DNA of 64,000 nucleotides from DASQBT01 sp963746955 (GCA_963746955.1 CAVVDR010000009.1:124001-188000); one strand, 5' to 3'. Shown: positions 33,826 to 44,670, numbered from the stretch's first letter. Numbers and translations are program-made. The notes: a model not told the origin generated them from the letters alone.

Positions 33826-35034
33826 TCAGGCGGCGGGAGTATGCAAACTCAGCACTTCATCTGCCAGGCTTTCGGGCAGCAAGCGCAGAATCTTGACCGC
33901 AAAAGTCACCATGGCCAGGGCCACCGCCAGTCCACCCACACCCAGCATCAACTCCCAATGGCTGGGGTTGTACGCATGAATACCGCTGTCGTAAAAGCTG
34001 CTGGTAACTTCATAACCCGGGAAGATTTCCAGCGGGAAGGCCTGCGAGCCGATGATGGTGACATACATCTGCGCCAGCGCACCCAACACAGCCAAGGCCG
34101 CGGCCGCCGCAATGGCAGTACGGTTGCTGCGGGTGGCCGGTGCAAACACCAGCACCATGGGAATGACATAGCCGACCAGCACCTGTCCCAGCCAGAACAA
34201 GGCCGTATAGACCCCGCCATCGAGCAGGATGAAGCGTTCAAATGGCCAGTTCTTCGCATAGTACAGGCTGGTCATGTGATAGATGAACACGAAGAAGAAC
34301 GAAGCGGCAAGAAAAATGCCCAGCAGACTCTTCAACCGGCGCACGACTTCATTCCCCAGCGGACGCTCGCTCCAGCCATAGGCGGCGAGCAGCACCAGCA
34401 GATAGGCGGCGGTGCCGTAGGCTAGGGAGAAGACGATGAACATGGGGGCGATCAGACCGCTGCCGAACGCTTGGCGGGCAATCAGGAAACCAAAGATCGA
34501 GCCGGTACCGGTGGTCAGGATCAGGCGCCAGATGAAGGCGCCAAACCCGGCGTATTTATTGTACGCACCTACCGTGCGGTCCATCATGGTCCACAAGTAA
34601 GCCGCAGCGAAGCCAAAAAAGCCGGTGTACAAAAGCACGTTCCAGGCAAACACCGACTTGGGGTTGTAATAGGTCGCCGCTACGATCACCCGGTCCGCCC
34701 GCCCCAGATCCAGCATCAGCACCATCAGGCCCCCCGCCAGCAGCGCAATGGCCAGCAGCGCAGACAAGGGCGCCATCGGCTTGTAGAGCTTCTTGCCGAA
34801 CACCGTGGCGATGGAAGCCACGTTGAGGGCGCCAGAAGCCGCCACGATCATGAACACGGCAAACACGTGGGGCAGTCCCCACACGATCTGGTTGTTCATG
34901 CCGGTGATGATGTGGCCATGGTGCTCCATGTTGAGGGCAGCAATCAGCCCCAGCAGAGCCAGTAGCCCTAGGCCGCCGAGCAGCGCCCAGTATCCCAGGC
35001 TGCGTCCTTCGATCTCGCGATTGACGATGTGCAT
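33826..35034 (-). CDS. dsrP: DsrP, NrfD-like membrane subunit of DsrMKJOP
   Basis: This 402-residue integral membrane protein is of the NrfD/PsrC family. I place the start at the ATG at 35034, MHIVNREIEGRSLGYWALLG. About ten hydrophobic helices are visible, with HGHIITGMNNQIVWGLPHVF near the start and WELMLGVGGLAVALAMVTF at the end. DsrP exchanges electrons with the quinone pool inside the DsrMKJOP complex. It follows dsrO by 13 bases. The upstream open frame overlaps dsrO and is not used. Confidence 0.95.
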   Translation of the reverse strand: MHIVNREIEGRSLGYWALLGGLGLLALLGLIAALNMEHHGHIITGMNNQIVWGLPHVFAVFMIVAASGALNVASIATVFGKKLYKPMAPLSALLAIALLAGGLMVLMLDLGRADRVIVAATYYNPKSVFAWNVLLYTGFFGFAAAYLWTMMDRTVGAYNKYAGFGAFIWRLILTTGTGSIFGFLIARQAFGSGLIAPMFIVFSLAYGTAAYLLVLLAAYGWSERPLGNEVVRRLKSLLGIFLAASFFFVFIYHMTSLYYAKNWPFERFILLDGGVYTALFWLGQVLVGYVIPMVLVFAPATRSNRTAIAAAAALAVLGALAQMYVTIIGSQAFPLEIFPGYEVTSSFYDSGIHAYNPSHWELMLGVGGLAVALAMVTFAVKILRLLPESLADEVLSLHTPAA

Positions 35035-35047
35035 AAGTGTTATCCGC

Positions 35048-35782
35048 TTAAATGCCCTGGTAGCGTACGCCGGTATTGAGATCCAGGTCCGCCCGAATTT
35101 CTCGGCTGGGAAACTGGGCGAGCCTCCTGGAAATTTCGCTACCCGCATCGTTGAGATCGCCGAAAAGGATGGCCTGATGACCCTCCGACTTGCAGGCTTC
35201 GGCACAAGCAGTGGTGTTATCACCGGCGTCCACCTTGTGGACACATAGAGTGCAGGACTCCACGCAGCCCTTGCCGCGGGGGGTGTGGGCCACCTGGGTG
35301 TCGTGCAGGTCTTCATGCACCAGTGAACGGGCCTTGTAGGGGCAGGCCATCATGCAGTAGCGGCAGCCGATGCATATATGCCGGTCCACCAGGACGATGC
35401 CGTCGGCGCGCTTGAAGGACGCGCCGGTCGGACACACGTCTACGCAGGGCGGTTCCTCGCAATGCTGGCACATCAAGGGCAGGTTGTGTTTCTGGCCGGT
35501 GCTCTTGTTGGTGAGTTCCACCTTGCGGATCCACTGCGGATCCTGCGGACCGGTTTTCATGGCCCAGCCGTTCTCGGTGCTGCAAGCCGTCACGCACGCA
35601 TCGCAACCGGTGGCGCACTGGGTCGTGTCGATGAGCAGGCCCCAGCGGTTCTTGCTGGTCACGCCTTCCTCGGGTGGCCGCCCCTGGGCAACTTCATAGA
35701 ACAGCATGCCCGGCAAGGCCGTGGCGCCGCCTACTGCGAGGGCGCCGCCGATAAAATTTCTGCGGTAGTGGTCAAAGCTCAT
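35048..35782 (-). CDS. dsrO: DsrO, periplasmic ferredoxin subunit
   Basis: This 244-residue iron-sulfur protein has a twin-arginine signal: FDHYRRNFIGGALAVGG, followed by a hydrophobic core, so it is exported folded. Four cysteine clusters follow: CATGCDACVTACSTENGW, CQHCEEPPCVDVCPTGA, CIGCRYCMMACPYKA, and CVESCTLCVHKVDAGDNTTAC. This is the DMSO reductase B-type pattern of DsrO. It relays electrons between DsrJ and DsrP. The start overlaps the dsrJ stop. Confidence 0.95.
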   Translation of the reverse strand: MSFDHYRRNFIGGALAVGGATALPGMLFYEVAQGRPPEEGVTSKNRWGLLIDTTQCATGCDACVTACSTENGWAMKTGPQDPQWIRKVELTNKSTGQKHNLPLMCQHCEEPPCVDVCPTGASFKRADGIVLVDRHICIGCRYCMMACPYKARSLVHEDLHDTQVAHTPRGKGCVESCTLCVHKVDAGDNTTACAEACKSEGHQAILFGDLNDAGSEISRRLAQFPSREIRADLDLNTGVRYQGI

Positions 35783-36285
35783 TTCGCAGCTCCAGCTTGG
35801 GCGGTCTTCTGGCTCAGGCTTGCCTGCGAGTGCAAACTGTCGCTTGCGGAGGTACCGGGCGGACGGGTCAAAGGCATCGCCACATCTCTACTGGGTTTGC
35901 TTGAGTGGCATTCAAAACAGTCAATCGTGACCGCGTTGTAGGCGTGGCAGCTCTGGCAGAAATGTCCCTCGCCCAGCACGCTGCGCACCGCAGGGTCTTC
36001 CTTGGTGGCCGTGGCGTGGCAATAGATACAGTGTTTCAAGCTGTACTTGGTCGTGCGGATGCCTTGGTGCATGGTCTTGTCACGCTGATGCAGTATGAGC
36101 TTCATGTGATTGCGCTTCATGAACTCAGTAGGTTCAACGCAATGCTCACCCAGGGGCTTTGCCTCGGCGGGCATTGGCACACGGGAGGCGCGCTCCTCGT
36201 CGTCATCCGAAGCCACCGCCAGGATGGAAAATACGGCGATCCAAAGCGCACCCAGGCAGGCTGCGAGCCATCCAAATCCCCGCAT
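35779..36285 (-). CDS. dsrJ: DsrJ, triheme cytochrome c
   Basis: The 168-residue protein has an uncleaved or signal-anchor N terminus (MRGFGWLAACLGALWIAVFS) and three haem motifs: CIYCH, CQSCH and CFECH. An additional Cys in GEHCVEPTEFMKRNHM matches the Cys that is an unusual haem ligand in studied DsrJ proteins. It is the periplasmic cytochrome of the DsrMKJOP complex. The C terminus is Ser/Ala-rich. It is 9 bases from dsrL and overlaps dsrO. Confidence 0.95.
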   Translation of the reverse strand: MRGFGWLAACLGALWIAVFSILAVASDDDEERASRVPMPAEAKPLGEHCVEPTEFMKRNHMKLILHQRDKTMHQGIRTTKYSLKHCIYCHATATKEDPAVRSVLGEGHFCQSCHAYNAVTIDCFECHSSKPSRDVAMPLTRPPGTSASDSLHSQASLSQKTAQAGAAK

Positions 36286-36294
36286 CTCGTCCCC

Positions 36295-38250
36295 TTATTC
36301 GCCCATACCCATCTTGATGTACCCGGTGGGGCACACGTCCGCACAGATATGGCAGCCTATGCACTTGGTGTAATCCGTGTCGACATAACGCCCAAGAGTG
36401 CGATCGGTCTTCTTGACCCTAAACACGGCGGTCTGCGGACAATACACCACGCAGTTGTCGCACTCGAAACAAAGGCCGCAGGACATGCAGCGCTTGGCTT
36501 CATCCACGACCTCCTTCTCGGTCAAGAGCTTCAGGCGCTCCTCAAAATTTCCCAGCGCCTCGTCAGCGGTCAGGTGCACCATGTCGCGCTTGATGCGATC
36601 GGTGTACATGAAGTGGCCAAGGAACAGTTCATTGGCCGGAATCACGTACTTGGAAGAACGGTCTTCGTAATTGTGTACTGCATACTTGGCGTGGTCGGTG
36701 CCCCAATCCTGCTTGTGGTTGTATTGTTCAACCGGCATGCCGGACTCGACCAGCTTGCGCAGAATGTCAAAGCGGTCCGCGTCCACTTTTGGCCGCTTGC
36801 CCAGTTCGGTCGCGCCTTCGCGCAGGAATGCGTCAATGCCGTTAGCCGCGATCGAGGCGTGGCCAATAGCCGTGGTCAGCAGGTGGGGCTTGATCACGTC
36901 GCCGCCAACAAAGATGTGGGCTTTGCCGGGGAAGCGGTAGTTGCCGTCCGGCTTGATCAGTCCCTTGTTGTTGTTGAACTGTTCCAGGCCGGTGAAGTCG
37001 ACGGCCTGTCCAATCGCGGACACGATCAGATCAGCCGGCAGATCCTGCTCGGTGCCTGGTTTGAGGATGGTTTCGCCCTTGACCACTTCGAACTCGGCCA
37101 CACGCAGGGCAGTGGCGCGGCCGTCGGCGCCGACCACCACGGCAACTGGCGTCACACCGCCAAGGATCTTGATGCCTTCTTCCAGGGCGTGTTCGACTTC
37201 CTGCTTGGCGGCGTTCATTTTGTCCATCGTGGCGCGCGACACCAGCACCACGTCGGCGCCGCCACGGGCGGAAATCTCTGCCACATCGTGGGCGGCATGG
37301 CCGGCCAGCACGTTCTCCGGACGATCGAGATCGGTCACATTGGTGATGTTCCCGAGACGGCGGGCCACGGTCGCCACGTCGATCGAAGTGTCACCACCCC
37401 CGATCACTACCACGCGATTGCCGACGTGTTGCAGGCGGCCGTCGTTGAAGGCCTTGAGAAAGGCGGTCGCGGTTACGCAGTTTGGCGCCTCAGCGCCGGG
37501 TACCGGAAGGGGACGGCCACTCTGGGCGCCCATGGACATGAAGATGACATCGAATTCCTTTTCCAGGTCCTCGAATTTCACATCGGAACCGACTCGGGTC
37601 CTCATGCGGGTTTCGACGCCCAGGTCGACGATGCGCTGGATCTCGCCGTCGAGCACGTGACGCGGCGTGCGGAAACCGGGGATCCCATAGCGCATCATGC
37701 CACCGAGCAATTCGTGTTCGTCATAAATGGTGCAAGCGTGGCCCTTGAGGGTCAGCTGATACGCGGCAGCAAGACCTGCAGGTCCGCCGCCGATGATGGC
37801 GACCTTTTTGCCCGTCGGCTGGACGCTATCCTCGCGTTTGAAGCCCAGCTTGTTTTCAAGGGCAAAGTCGCCAACAAAATGTTCCACCGAATTGATACCC
37901 ACATGGTCTTCAACCTGGTTTCGGTTGCAGCCAGATTCACACGGTGCGGGACAAACGCGGCCCATCACCGATGGGAACGGGTTGGCTTGAGCGATGCGGC
38001 GGAACGCGTATTCCTGCCAGTTCATGCCTGTCGGCGGCTTTTCGATGCCGCGCACGATATTGAGATAGCCGCGAATGTCCTCACCGGCCGGGCAACTCGC
38101 CTGGCAGGGCGGGGAGGCCAGCACATATTCAGGGCACTTGTGCGTGTGGTCGGCGTCGAAAATCCAATCGGCGCCCCTAGCAGGAATCGCTTCGCCATCC
38201 TTAAACTTGCGGAAGGTGAGTTTCTTTGCATTGTCAGATGTGGTAGACAT
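36295..38250 (-). CDS. dsrL: DsrL, NAD(P)H:acceptor iron-sulfur flavoprotein
   Basis: The start is the ATG at 38250, with AGGAG upstream (a GTG lies one codon earlier), giving 651 residues. The N-terminal part is a GltD-like Fe-S domain (SPPCQASCPAGEDIRGYLN, then GRVCPAPCESGCNR). FAD binding is in KKVAIIGGGPAGLAAAYQLT and NAD(P) binding in NRVVVIGGGDTSIDVATVAR. Near the C terminus are two ferredoxin-type sets: CMSCGLCFECDNCVVYCPQ and CIGCHICADVCPTGY. DsrL is essential for sulfur globule oxidation in Allochromatium and couples DsrAB electrons to NAD. It lies between dsrK and dsrJ. Confidence 0.95.
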   Translation of the reverse strand: MSTTSDNAKKLTFRKFKDGEAIPARGADWIFDADHTHKCPEYVLASPPCQASCPAGEDIRGYLNIVRGIEKPPTGMNWQEYAFRRIAQANPFPSVMGRVCPAPCESGCNRNQVEDHVGINSVEHFVGDFALENKLGFKREDSVQPTGKKVAIIGGGPAGLAAAYQLTLKGHACTIYDEHELLGGMMRYGIPGFRTPRHVLDGEIQRIVDLGVETRMRTRVGSDVKFEDLEKEFDVIFMSMGAQSGRPLPVPGAEAPNCVTATAFLKAFNDGRLQHVGNRVVVIGGGDTSIDVATVARRLGNITNVTDLDRPENVLAGHAAHDVAEISARGGADVVLVSRATMDKMNAAKQEVEHALEEGIKILGGVTPVAVVVGADGRATALRVAEFEVVKGETILKPGTEQDLPADLIVSAIGQAVDFTGLEQFNNNKGLIKPDGNYRFPGKAHIFVGGDVIKPHLLTTAIGHASIAANGIDAFLREGATELGKRPKVDADRFDILRKLVESGMPVEQYNHKQDWGTDHAKYAVHNYEDRSSKYVIPANELFLGHFMYTDRIKRDMVHLTADEALGNFEERLKLLTEKEVVDEAKRCMSCGLCFECDNCVVYCPQTAVFRVKKTDRTLGRYVDTDYTKCIGCHICADVCPTGYIKMGMGE

Positions 38251-38280
38251 CACTGCTCTCCTAGAAAATGTTTGATCCGT

Positions 38281-39843
<1,563 letters not shown>

Positions 39844-39858
39844 AGCGATCTCCTGAGC

Positions 39859-40587
39859 TTATTTTTCGAGCTTGATGGCCCAGGGCACGATATGGCGCTC
39901 TTCGCGCGGGTTATCCACCTGGTTTCGGGTCGGGCTAAAAAATACACCTGGCGCATGCAGCAGCTTGCTGATGGGAAAGATAACCATCAGTGAAGCGATC
40001 AAGGCCAAATGGACCATCAGAATGGGATCAGGCGGCAGGGGCTGGATATCAACGTAGAGCAGACCCAGAACGAACATCTTGAGCCCCTCGATATCGGTAT
40101 GCGAAACGTAGGTCATCGCCATGCCCGACAAGCCAATGGCGATGAGCAGAACAAGAATCAGGTGATCGGAAGGCGTGGAGATATAACGCACCCGATCCAC
40201 CAGGAAACGGCGCGCCCACAGGCCGCCCAAGCCGATCACCATCAGGAAGCTAGCGTACTTGCCAAACGGCTGGATCGCCACCACCCAGAAGGGGACGGGC
40301 TCAAGGAAATAACGCAGATGGCGCGCCAGAACCAGGAAGAGGCCAAGATGGAAAAGCCAGCCAAACAGCCAGGTCCACTTGCTGGCTTTGAACAGGCTTT
40401 CAAACAGGACTAATTCGCGCCCCATGCGCATCACCACACCGGTGGTGGTGGTGGGGGCCGGAGTGGTGGGAATCTTTAATGGCGCAGGCGTGCGGCTGTA
40501 CACATAGATACGGTAAGCCAATCCACCAACCAGCAGGGCGGTCGCCGCATAAAACACCACAGCGTAGACGATTGTCAGGGCGGACAT
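39859..40587 (-). CDS. dsrM: DsrM, heme b membrane subunit
   Basis: This 242-residue NarI-like membrane protein has about five helices. KWTWLFGWLFHLGLFLVLAR and ALIASLMVIFPISKLLHAPG contain the histidines expected to bind b-type haems. The C terminus, SPTRNQVDNPREERHIVPW, is typical of DsrM. It partners with DsrK to exchange electrons with quinone. It is separated from dsrC by an 86-base gap containing a strong hairpin. Confidence 0.94.
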   Translation of the reverse strand: MSALTIVYAVVFYAATALLVGGLAYRIYVYSRTPAPLKIPTTPAPTTTTGVVMRMGRELVLFESLFKASKWTWLFGWLFHLGLFLVLARHLRYFLEPVPFWVVAIQPFGKYASFLMVIGLGGLWARRFLVDRVRYISTPSDHLILVLLIAIGLSGMAMTYVSHTDIEGLKMFVLGLLYVDIQPLPPDPILMVHLALIASLMVIFPISKLLHAPGVFFSPTRNQVDNPREERHIVPWAIKLEK

Positions 40588-40633
40588 TCAACTCGCAGCC
40601 TTAGTCAGTTCAGCAAAAGAACACTTGCAATCA

Positions 40634-40663
40634 ATCCGCGACGGCAGATCTGCTGTCGCGGAT
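40634..40663 (-). other. Strong palindromic hairpin after dsrC
   Basis: ATCCGCGAC and GTCGCGGAT flank a nearly self-complementary core GCAGATCTGC, so a 30-base near-perfect hairpin forms. It begins 11 bases beyond the dsrC stop. No T tract follows on the coding strand. It may block exonucleases or cause partial termination, so that dsrC mRNA exceeds dsrM mRNA. Confidence 0.65.
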
Positions 40664-40673
40664 CAAGTTCTGT

Positions 40674-41009
40674 CTAGATACAGCCGGTAGGCTTGGGCAG
40701 GCCGGCGATCTTACAAGCCTGCTTGGCGGGCCCGAACGGGAACAGCTCATACAGATACTTGCTATTGCCCTTGTCCGCGCCAAGCTTCTTGCCGATGGCC
40801 TTGGTCAGCACGCGGACCGCAGGGGCGATCTGGTACTCGTTGTAGTATTCGCGCAGGAAGTTGACCACTTCCCAGTGCTGTTCTGTCATGGTCACGTTTT
40901 CTCCAGCGGCCAGAACATTGGCCACGTCTTCGTTCCATTCGCTCAGGTTCTGCAGATAACCTTCTTCGTCCACTTCGTAGGACTTGCCGCCGGCTTCAAT
41001 ACTCGCCAT
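40674..41009 (-). CDS. dsrC: DsrC, sulfur carrier protein
   Basis: This 111-residue protein has the complete DsrC C-terminal arm AKQACKIAGLPKPTGCI. The two conserved cysteines, at 99 and 110, are separated by 10 residues, as in true DsrC and unlike TusE. The N-terminal SIEAGGKSYEVDEEGYLQNL and the central VVNFLREYYNEYQIAPAVRVL are family blocks. DsrC carries persulfide from DsrEFH to DsrAB and delivers the trisulfide product to DsrMKJOP or DsrL. A second, cysteine-less paralog lies at 45963. Confidence 0.97.
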   Translation of the reverse strand: MASIEAGGKSYEVDEEGYLQNLSEWNEDVANVLAAGENVTMTEQHWEVVNFLREYYNEYQIAPAVRVLTKAIGKKLGADKGNSKYLYELFPFGPAKQACKIAGLPKPTGCI

Positions 41010-41039
41010 GGTTTACTCCTTCTATCAATAAAAATGAAA

Positions 41040-41339
41040 TTACAGCCAGGATTGCACGTTGCTGTGCTCAGCCACCAAATCGACAAAGCCGTCGTAACCC
41101 ACCAGCTTGATGCCATCTATAACCCGGTCGGCCAGGCCGCGGGCTTCGACGTCAGCCTGAAGAGCATACACTGGCATGCCAGCCATCGCGCCGCGAAGAT
41201 CCTTCTCCACGGCGCTGTTTTTGACTACTGCGTACACACCATCCTCGATGAGCAGCAGGGCGCCGCCCTTTGCCGCCGCCCGCAAGCAACTGGCCAGAGA
41301 GTTTCTTTCAAAGGGAGACTTGTTAACGATATGCAGCAT
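41040..41339 (-). CDS. dsrH: DsrH, sulfurtransferase subunit
   Basis: This 99-residue protein of the DsrH/TusB family starts MLHIVNKSPFERNSLASCLR, where the Cys near residue 18 is the conserved one. GALLLIEDGVYAVVKNSA is the family signature. With DsrE and DsrF it forms an alpha2-beta2-gamma2 hexamer that moves sulfur to DsrC. It follows dsrF by 11 bases. Confidence 0.95.
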   Translation of the reverse strand: MLHIVNKSPFERNSLASCLRAAAKGGALLLIEDGVYAVVKNSAVEKDLRGAMAGMPVYALQADVEARGLADRVIDGIKLVGYDGFVDLVAEHSNVQSWL

Positions 41340-41350
41340 TCCGGTTCCCC

Positions 41351-41743
41351 TTAGAAACTAATGACTACGTCTTGTTCATTCATCAACATGCCCATCTCGG
41401 CAGCCGACTTGACCTGAACGTCGACCAGCAGGTCGTCCTCGGACAGACCCCGCGCTTCCATGGACTCGCGCTCTACGTAGAGTTTCTCGATATCGTAGCC
41501 TTCCAGCGCACGATAGGTGGGCGAGAAGTTCTTCATTTCCACGCCCTTGGTATTCTGACCCTTGGTCAACTGGAATACGCCGTCATCAATGAAAGCCAAG
41601 CTTACATCCTGATCAAACGCAGCGGAAATCAGCACCACTTCCAGACCTTCCAAGGCATAAACGGTGCCGTAGGGTGCCTTGCGGTTGAGGAACATGAACT
41701 TCTTGACTACGCCGCCTTCTTCCATATCCATTTCGTCTGACAT
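41351..41743 (-). CDS. dsrF: DsrF, sulfurtransferase subunit
   Basis: This 130-residue DsrE/F-like protein contains KKFMFLNRKAPYGTVYALEG and LAFIDDGVFQLTKGQNTK, the DsrF/TusC signature. As in other DsrF proteins it has no catalytic Cys at the DsrE position, so it probably plays a structural role in the DsrEFH hexamer. It lies between dsrE and dsrH with short gaps. Confidence 0.95.
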   Translation of the reverse strand: MSDEMDMEEGGVVKKFMFLNRKAPYGTVYALEGLEVVLISAAFDQDVSLAFIDDGVFQLTKGQNTKGVEMKNFSPTYRALEGYDIEKLYVERESMEARGLSEDDLLVDVQVKSAAEMGMLMNEQDVVISF

Positions 41744-41759
41744 TTATGGTAGCTCCCGC

Positions 41760-42152
41760 TCAATCGCCGAACACAACGAGGCGGTCAGCCTGAATGCCCG
41801 CTTCAACCAGTTGACCCAGACCAGAAATCCGGAAGCCGGGGGCGATATTGTTTGCGTCCTTGCCCTGCCGGCTGGCTTCGTTTTCGTCCAGCAGCCCGCG
41901 ACGCTGCGCGGCGGCGATGCAAACCACCATGTCGAGGTTGTGCTGCAGGGACAATTCCGACCAGCGGTTCACAACATTTCGATCGTCCTGGGGCGGTACC
42001 GTCAGGCGGGTCGCGTTGTTCACTCCATCGTGATAGAAAAACACGCGATAGATTTCGTGGCCCTTCGCCAAGGCTGCCTTGGCGAACTGATAAGCAGAAT
42101 CGGAGGCCTGGTGCGTATAGGGGCCTTCGTTAACCATAATGCCAAACTTCAT
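41760..42152 (-). CDS. dsrE: DsrE, active-site sulfurtransferase subunit
   Basis: This 130-residue protein has the DsrE/TusD sequence MKFGIMVNEGPYTHQASDSA and IYRVFFYHDGVNNATRL. The active cysteine is in MVVCIAAAQRRGLLD. DsrE takes persulfide sulfur and passes it to DsrC. It follows dsrB after an 82-base gap with a strong hairpin. Confidence 0.95.
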   Translation of the reverse strand: MKFGIMVNEGPYTHQASDSAYQFAKAALAKGHEIYRVFFYHDGVNNATRLTVPPQDDRNVVNRWSELSLQHNLDMVVCIAAAQRRGLLDENEASRQGKDANNIAPGFRISGLGQLVEAGIQADRLVVFGD

Positions 42153-42184
42153 GCCTTATCCCTGTGCTGTATGAATTTTAATTA

Positions 42185-42219
42185 GTTGCGCCCGCCGACC
42201 GGAGGCCGGCGGGCGCAAC
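42185..42219 (-). other. Strong hairpin after dsrB
   Basis: GTTGCGCCCGCCG and CGGCGGGCGCAAC form a perfect 13-base stem around a short loop, starting 16 bases after the dsrB stop. The downstream coding strand is AT-rich (AATTAAAATTC) but has no clean T run. It probably protects dsrAB mRNA or gives partial termination before dsrEFHC. Confidence 0.7.
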
Positions 42220-42234
42220 TTACAATCACTTTGC

Positions 42235-43305
42235 CTAGAAACGGATATGGTTGGAGGCGTTCAGCGTCGCCCTTGAACCACGCCAATCATCGATGTGATA
42301 CTTGGTGAAAGGCAGGCCGGTCTTCTCGAAGAAACGGGGCCAGCCAATACGGTCGATCCAGTCAATCATGCGTTCCCAGGGGCGGCCGTCTTCCTTGTAA
42401 ACATGCAGGATCTTCTTGACGACCTCTGCGGTCTCGGGCCAACGGGGTGCGTTGTTGGGCAGACCCGCCGCCACCAACTTGTGGAAGGTGGGCTTGGAGC
42501 GGGCGTTGGAGTTCTTGCCCCCAACCCAGATCGCAATCTTGGAATACTCGGGATCGTTGATCTGCATCGGCGGGCAGGGTGGGTAGCAGGCGCCGCAGCA
42601 AATGCACTTCTTCTCATCCACTTCCAGTGAAGGCTTACCATTCACCAGCGCGGGACGGATCGCCGCCACGGGGCAGCGGGCCACAACAGCCGGCCGTTCG
42701 CAAACGTTGGCCACCAGATCGTGGTTGATCTTGGGCGGCTTGGTGTGCTGAACGATGATCGCGATGTCTGCCTGTCCACCGCAGTTGATTTCGCAACAGG
42801 AGGTCGACAGCTTCACCCGGTTGGGCATTTCGCACTTGATGAACTCGTCGTACAACTCGTCCATCAGCGCCTTGACCACGCCTGAGGCGTCAGTGCCGGG
42901 AATGTCGCAGTGCAGCCATCCCTGGGTGTGGGCGATCATGGACACGGAGTTCGCGGTGCCGCCTACGGGATAGCCTGCATCGGTCAGCGCTTTGATAAGA
43001 GGCTCAACCTTGCCGGGATCCGCCACCATGTACTCAATGTTTGAGCGGGAGGTGAAGCGCACGTGTCCGTCGGCATAGTTGTCGGCGATGTCGCACAGTT
43101 GACGGATAGTATATACATCCATTTGACGCTGGGTGCCGGCCTTGACGGTCCAGATCTCTTCGCCGCTTTCAGCGCGGTGACGCAACACACCGGGTTTCGG
43201 ATGATCATGGAATACCCACTTGCCATAGTTCTTCTTCATCACCGGGTGCATGAGCGGCATGGGGTCCGGTGCCCCGCTTTCGATGGGAGTTCTGAGTTCT
43301 GCCAT
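42235..43305 (-). CDS. dsrB: Reverse dissimilatory sulfite reductase beta subunit
   Basis: The 356-residue DsrB has the cluster/siroheme motif LSTSCCEINCGGQADIAI and a ferredoxin domain CICCGACYPPCPPMQIND. FTSRSNIEYMVADP is a substrate-site block. With DsrA it oxidises DsrC-bound sulfur to sulfite in sulfur oxidisers. The oxidative direction is inferred from the DsrEFH and DsrL genes present, which are features of sulfur oxidisers. dsrA lies 66 bases upstream, with a hairpin between. Confidence 0.96.
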   Translation of the reverse strand: MAELRTPIESGAPDPMPLMHPVMKKNYGKWVFHDHPKPGVLRHRAESGEEIWTVKAGTQRQMDVYTIRQLCDIADNYADGHVRFTSRSNIEYMVADPGKVEPLIKALTDAGYPVGGTANSVSMIAHTQGWLHCDIPGTDASGVVKALMDELYDEFIKCEMPNRVKLSTSCCEINCGGQADIAIIVQHTKPPKINHDLVANVCERPAVVARCPVAAIRPALVNGKPSLEVDEKKCICCGACYPPCPPMQINDPEYSKIAIWVGGKNSNARSKPTFHKLVAAGLPNNAPRWPETAEVVKKILHVYKEDGRPWERMIDWIDRIGWPRFFEKTGLPFTKYHIDDWRGSRATLNASNHIRF

Positions 43306-43329
43306 TAGAGTTTCTCCAGGTATTGTAAC

Positions 43330-43357
43330 TTCGGGCGCGAATCGTTCCGCGCCCGAA
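43330..43357 (-). other. Hairpin between dsrA and dsrB
   Basis: TTCGGGCGCG and CGCGCCCGAA make a perfect 10-base stem with an 8-base loop in the short dsrA-dsrB gap. No T run follows. It may balance or protect the two messages. Confidence 0.6.
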
Positions 43358-43371
43358 AGATCTCTCGCCGC

Positions 43372-44670
43372 TTAGGCGGCAGCGTTCTTGCGCTCCATGT
43401 ACTTGGCCGCTTCTTCCTCCCACCCGTCCGTCCGGACGTAGGGATTGGTACGCGGAGACGCGATCATGTTGGGATCGATTTCAAGCCCGATGCCATCGAG
43501 GAAGTTCACCAGCCCGATACGGTCGATCATCTCGCCGGTGCGCTCATGCTCCAGGGCATTTTCGGCAAAGAAGTCGAGAATGCTGCGCGCCAGATCGTTA
43601 AGCTTTTCGAAGTCTTCATCGGACTCGAGCTTCATAAACGGAATCACCACGGTGCCCAGGGTGGCACCGATCTTGAGCACACCCTTGCCGCCCACCAGAA
43701 TGGTCACGCCTCTGTCCTTGCCAGGGAGCAGACCACCAGGAATGACATTCATACAGTGCATGCAGCGCACGCAGTTGTGGTTGTCGACTTCCATACAGTC
43801 ATCTTTGTCCACCGCCACCGCGACCATGCCGTCAGCCTTGCTCTCTGTGCCGATCTTCTTCAGGGTCAGGGCCTTGGTCGGGCACATGCCGATTACTTGG
43901 TTGACCAGCTCGGTCTTGCCGTTCTTGGCCACCCAGGCCTTGACCAGGCTTTCGTTGACCTGCATGTTGTCGCGCCAGGTGCCCAGGGTGGCCATATCGG
44001 AACGCTGGATGGCGTTCACGCAGTCATTGCCGCAGCCGGAGAACTTGAACTTGAACTTGTAAGGCAGGGCCGGACGGTGCATGTCGTCCAGGTTGTTGTT
44101 GATGACGGTGCGCAGCGCGCGGGCTTCGTCATAGCAGGACAATTCGCAGCGCGCCGAACCGACGCAGGACATGGAGGTGCGCAGCGCGGGACCGGCGCCG
44201 CCCAGATCAAAGCCGTGTTCGTTCAGCTCGTCAAAGGCAGGCTGAACGTTCTCGGTCTTGATGCCCTGGAACATGATGTCGCCGGACTGGCCGTGGAACG
44301 CAATCAGGCCCGAGCCATGCTTTTCCCACAGGTCGGCCATCCAGCGCAGAGTCTTGGTGTCATAGTGCATGCCGGCCGGCGGCTGCACGCGAAGCGTGTG
44401 AAACTCGGCTGCAGCAGGATATACGGGCTTGCCGTTCGCATCTTTCAATTCGGTGAAGCGGGGGATGATGCCGCCGCCGTAACCGAACACGCCCACCGTG
44501 CCACCCTTCCAGTAGCCTTTCTTTGTCTCGTAGGACGCTTCCAACTGACCCATCAGGTCAACCGCCATATCGTTGTCTTTGGCCAGCCGCTTCAGCCCGG
44601 TCACAAAACTGGGCCACGGCCCGCTTTCCAGCTGGTCAAGCATGGGCGTATCGTACATTTTCTTTGCCAT
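43372..44670 (-). CDS. dsrA: Reverse dissimilatory sulfite reductase alpha subunit
   Basis: The start is the ATG at 44670, seven bases after GGAGAT, giving 432 residues (a TTG two codons upstream is less likely). Cluster/siroheme cysteines are in MSCVGSARCELSCYDEARAL and KFSGCGNDC. A ferredoxin insert has DNHNCVRCMHCMNVIPGG. It begins the dsr operon. The order dsrABEFHCMKLJOPN is that of Allochromatium-type sulfur oxidisers. Confidence 0.97.
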   Translation of the reverse strand: MAKKMYDTPMLDQLESGPWPSFVTGLKRLAKDNDMAVDLMGQLEASYETKKGYWKGGTVGVFGYGGGIIPRFTELKDANGKPVYPAAAEFHTLRVQPPAGMHYDTKTLRWMADLWEKHGSGLIAFHGQSGDIMFQGIKTENVQPAFDELNEHGFDLGGAGPALRTSMSCVGSARCELSCYDEARALRTVINNNLDDMHRPALPYKFKFKFSGCGNDCVNAIQRSDMATLGTWRDNMQVNESLVKAWVAKNGKTELVNQVIGMCPTKALTLKKIGTESKADGMVAVAVDKDDCMEVDNHNCVRCMHCMNVIPGGLLPGKDRGVTILVGGKGVLKIGATLGTVVIPFMKLESDEDFEKLNDLARSILDFFAENALEHERTGEMIDRIGLVNFLDGIGLEIDPNMIASPRTNPYVRTDGWEEEAAKYMERKNAAA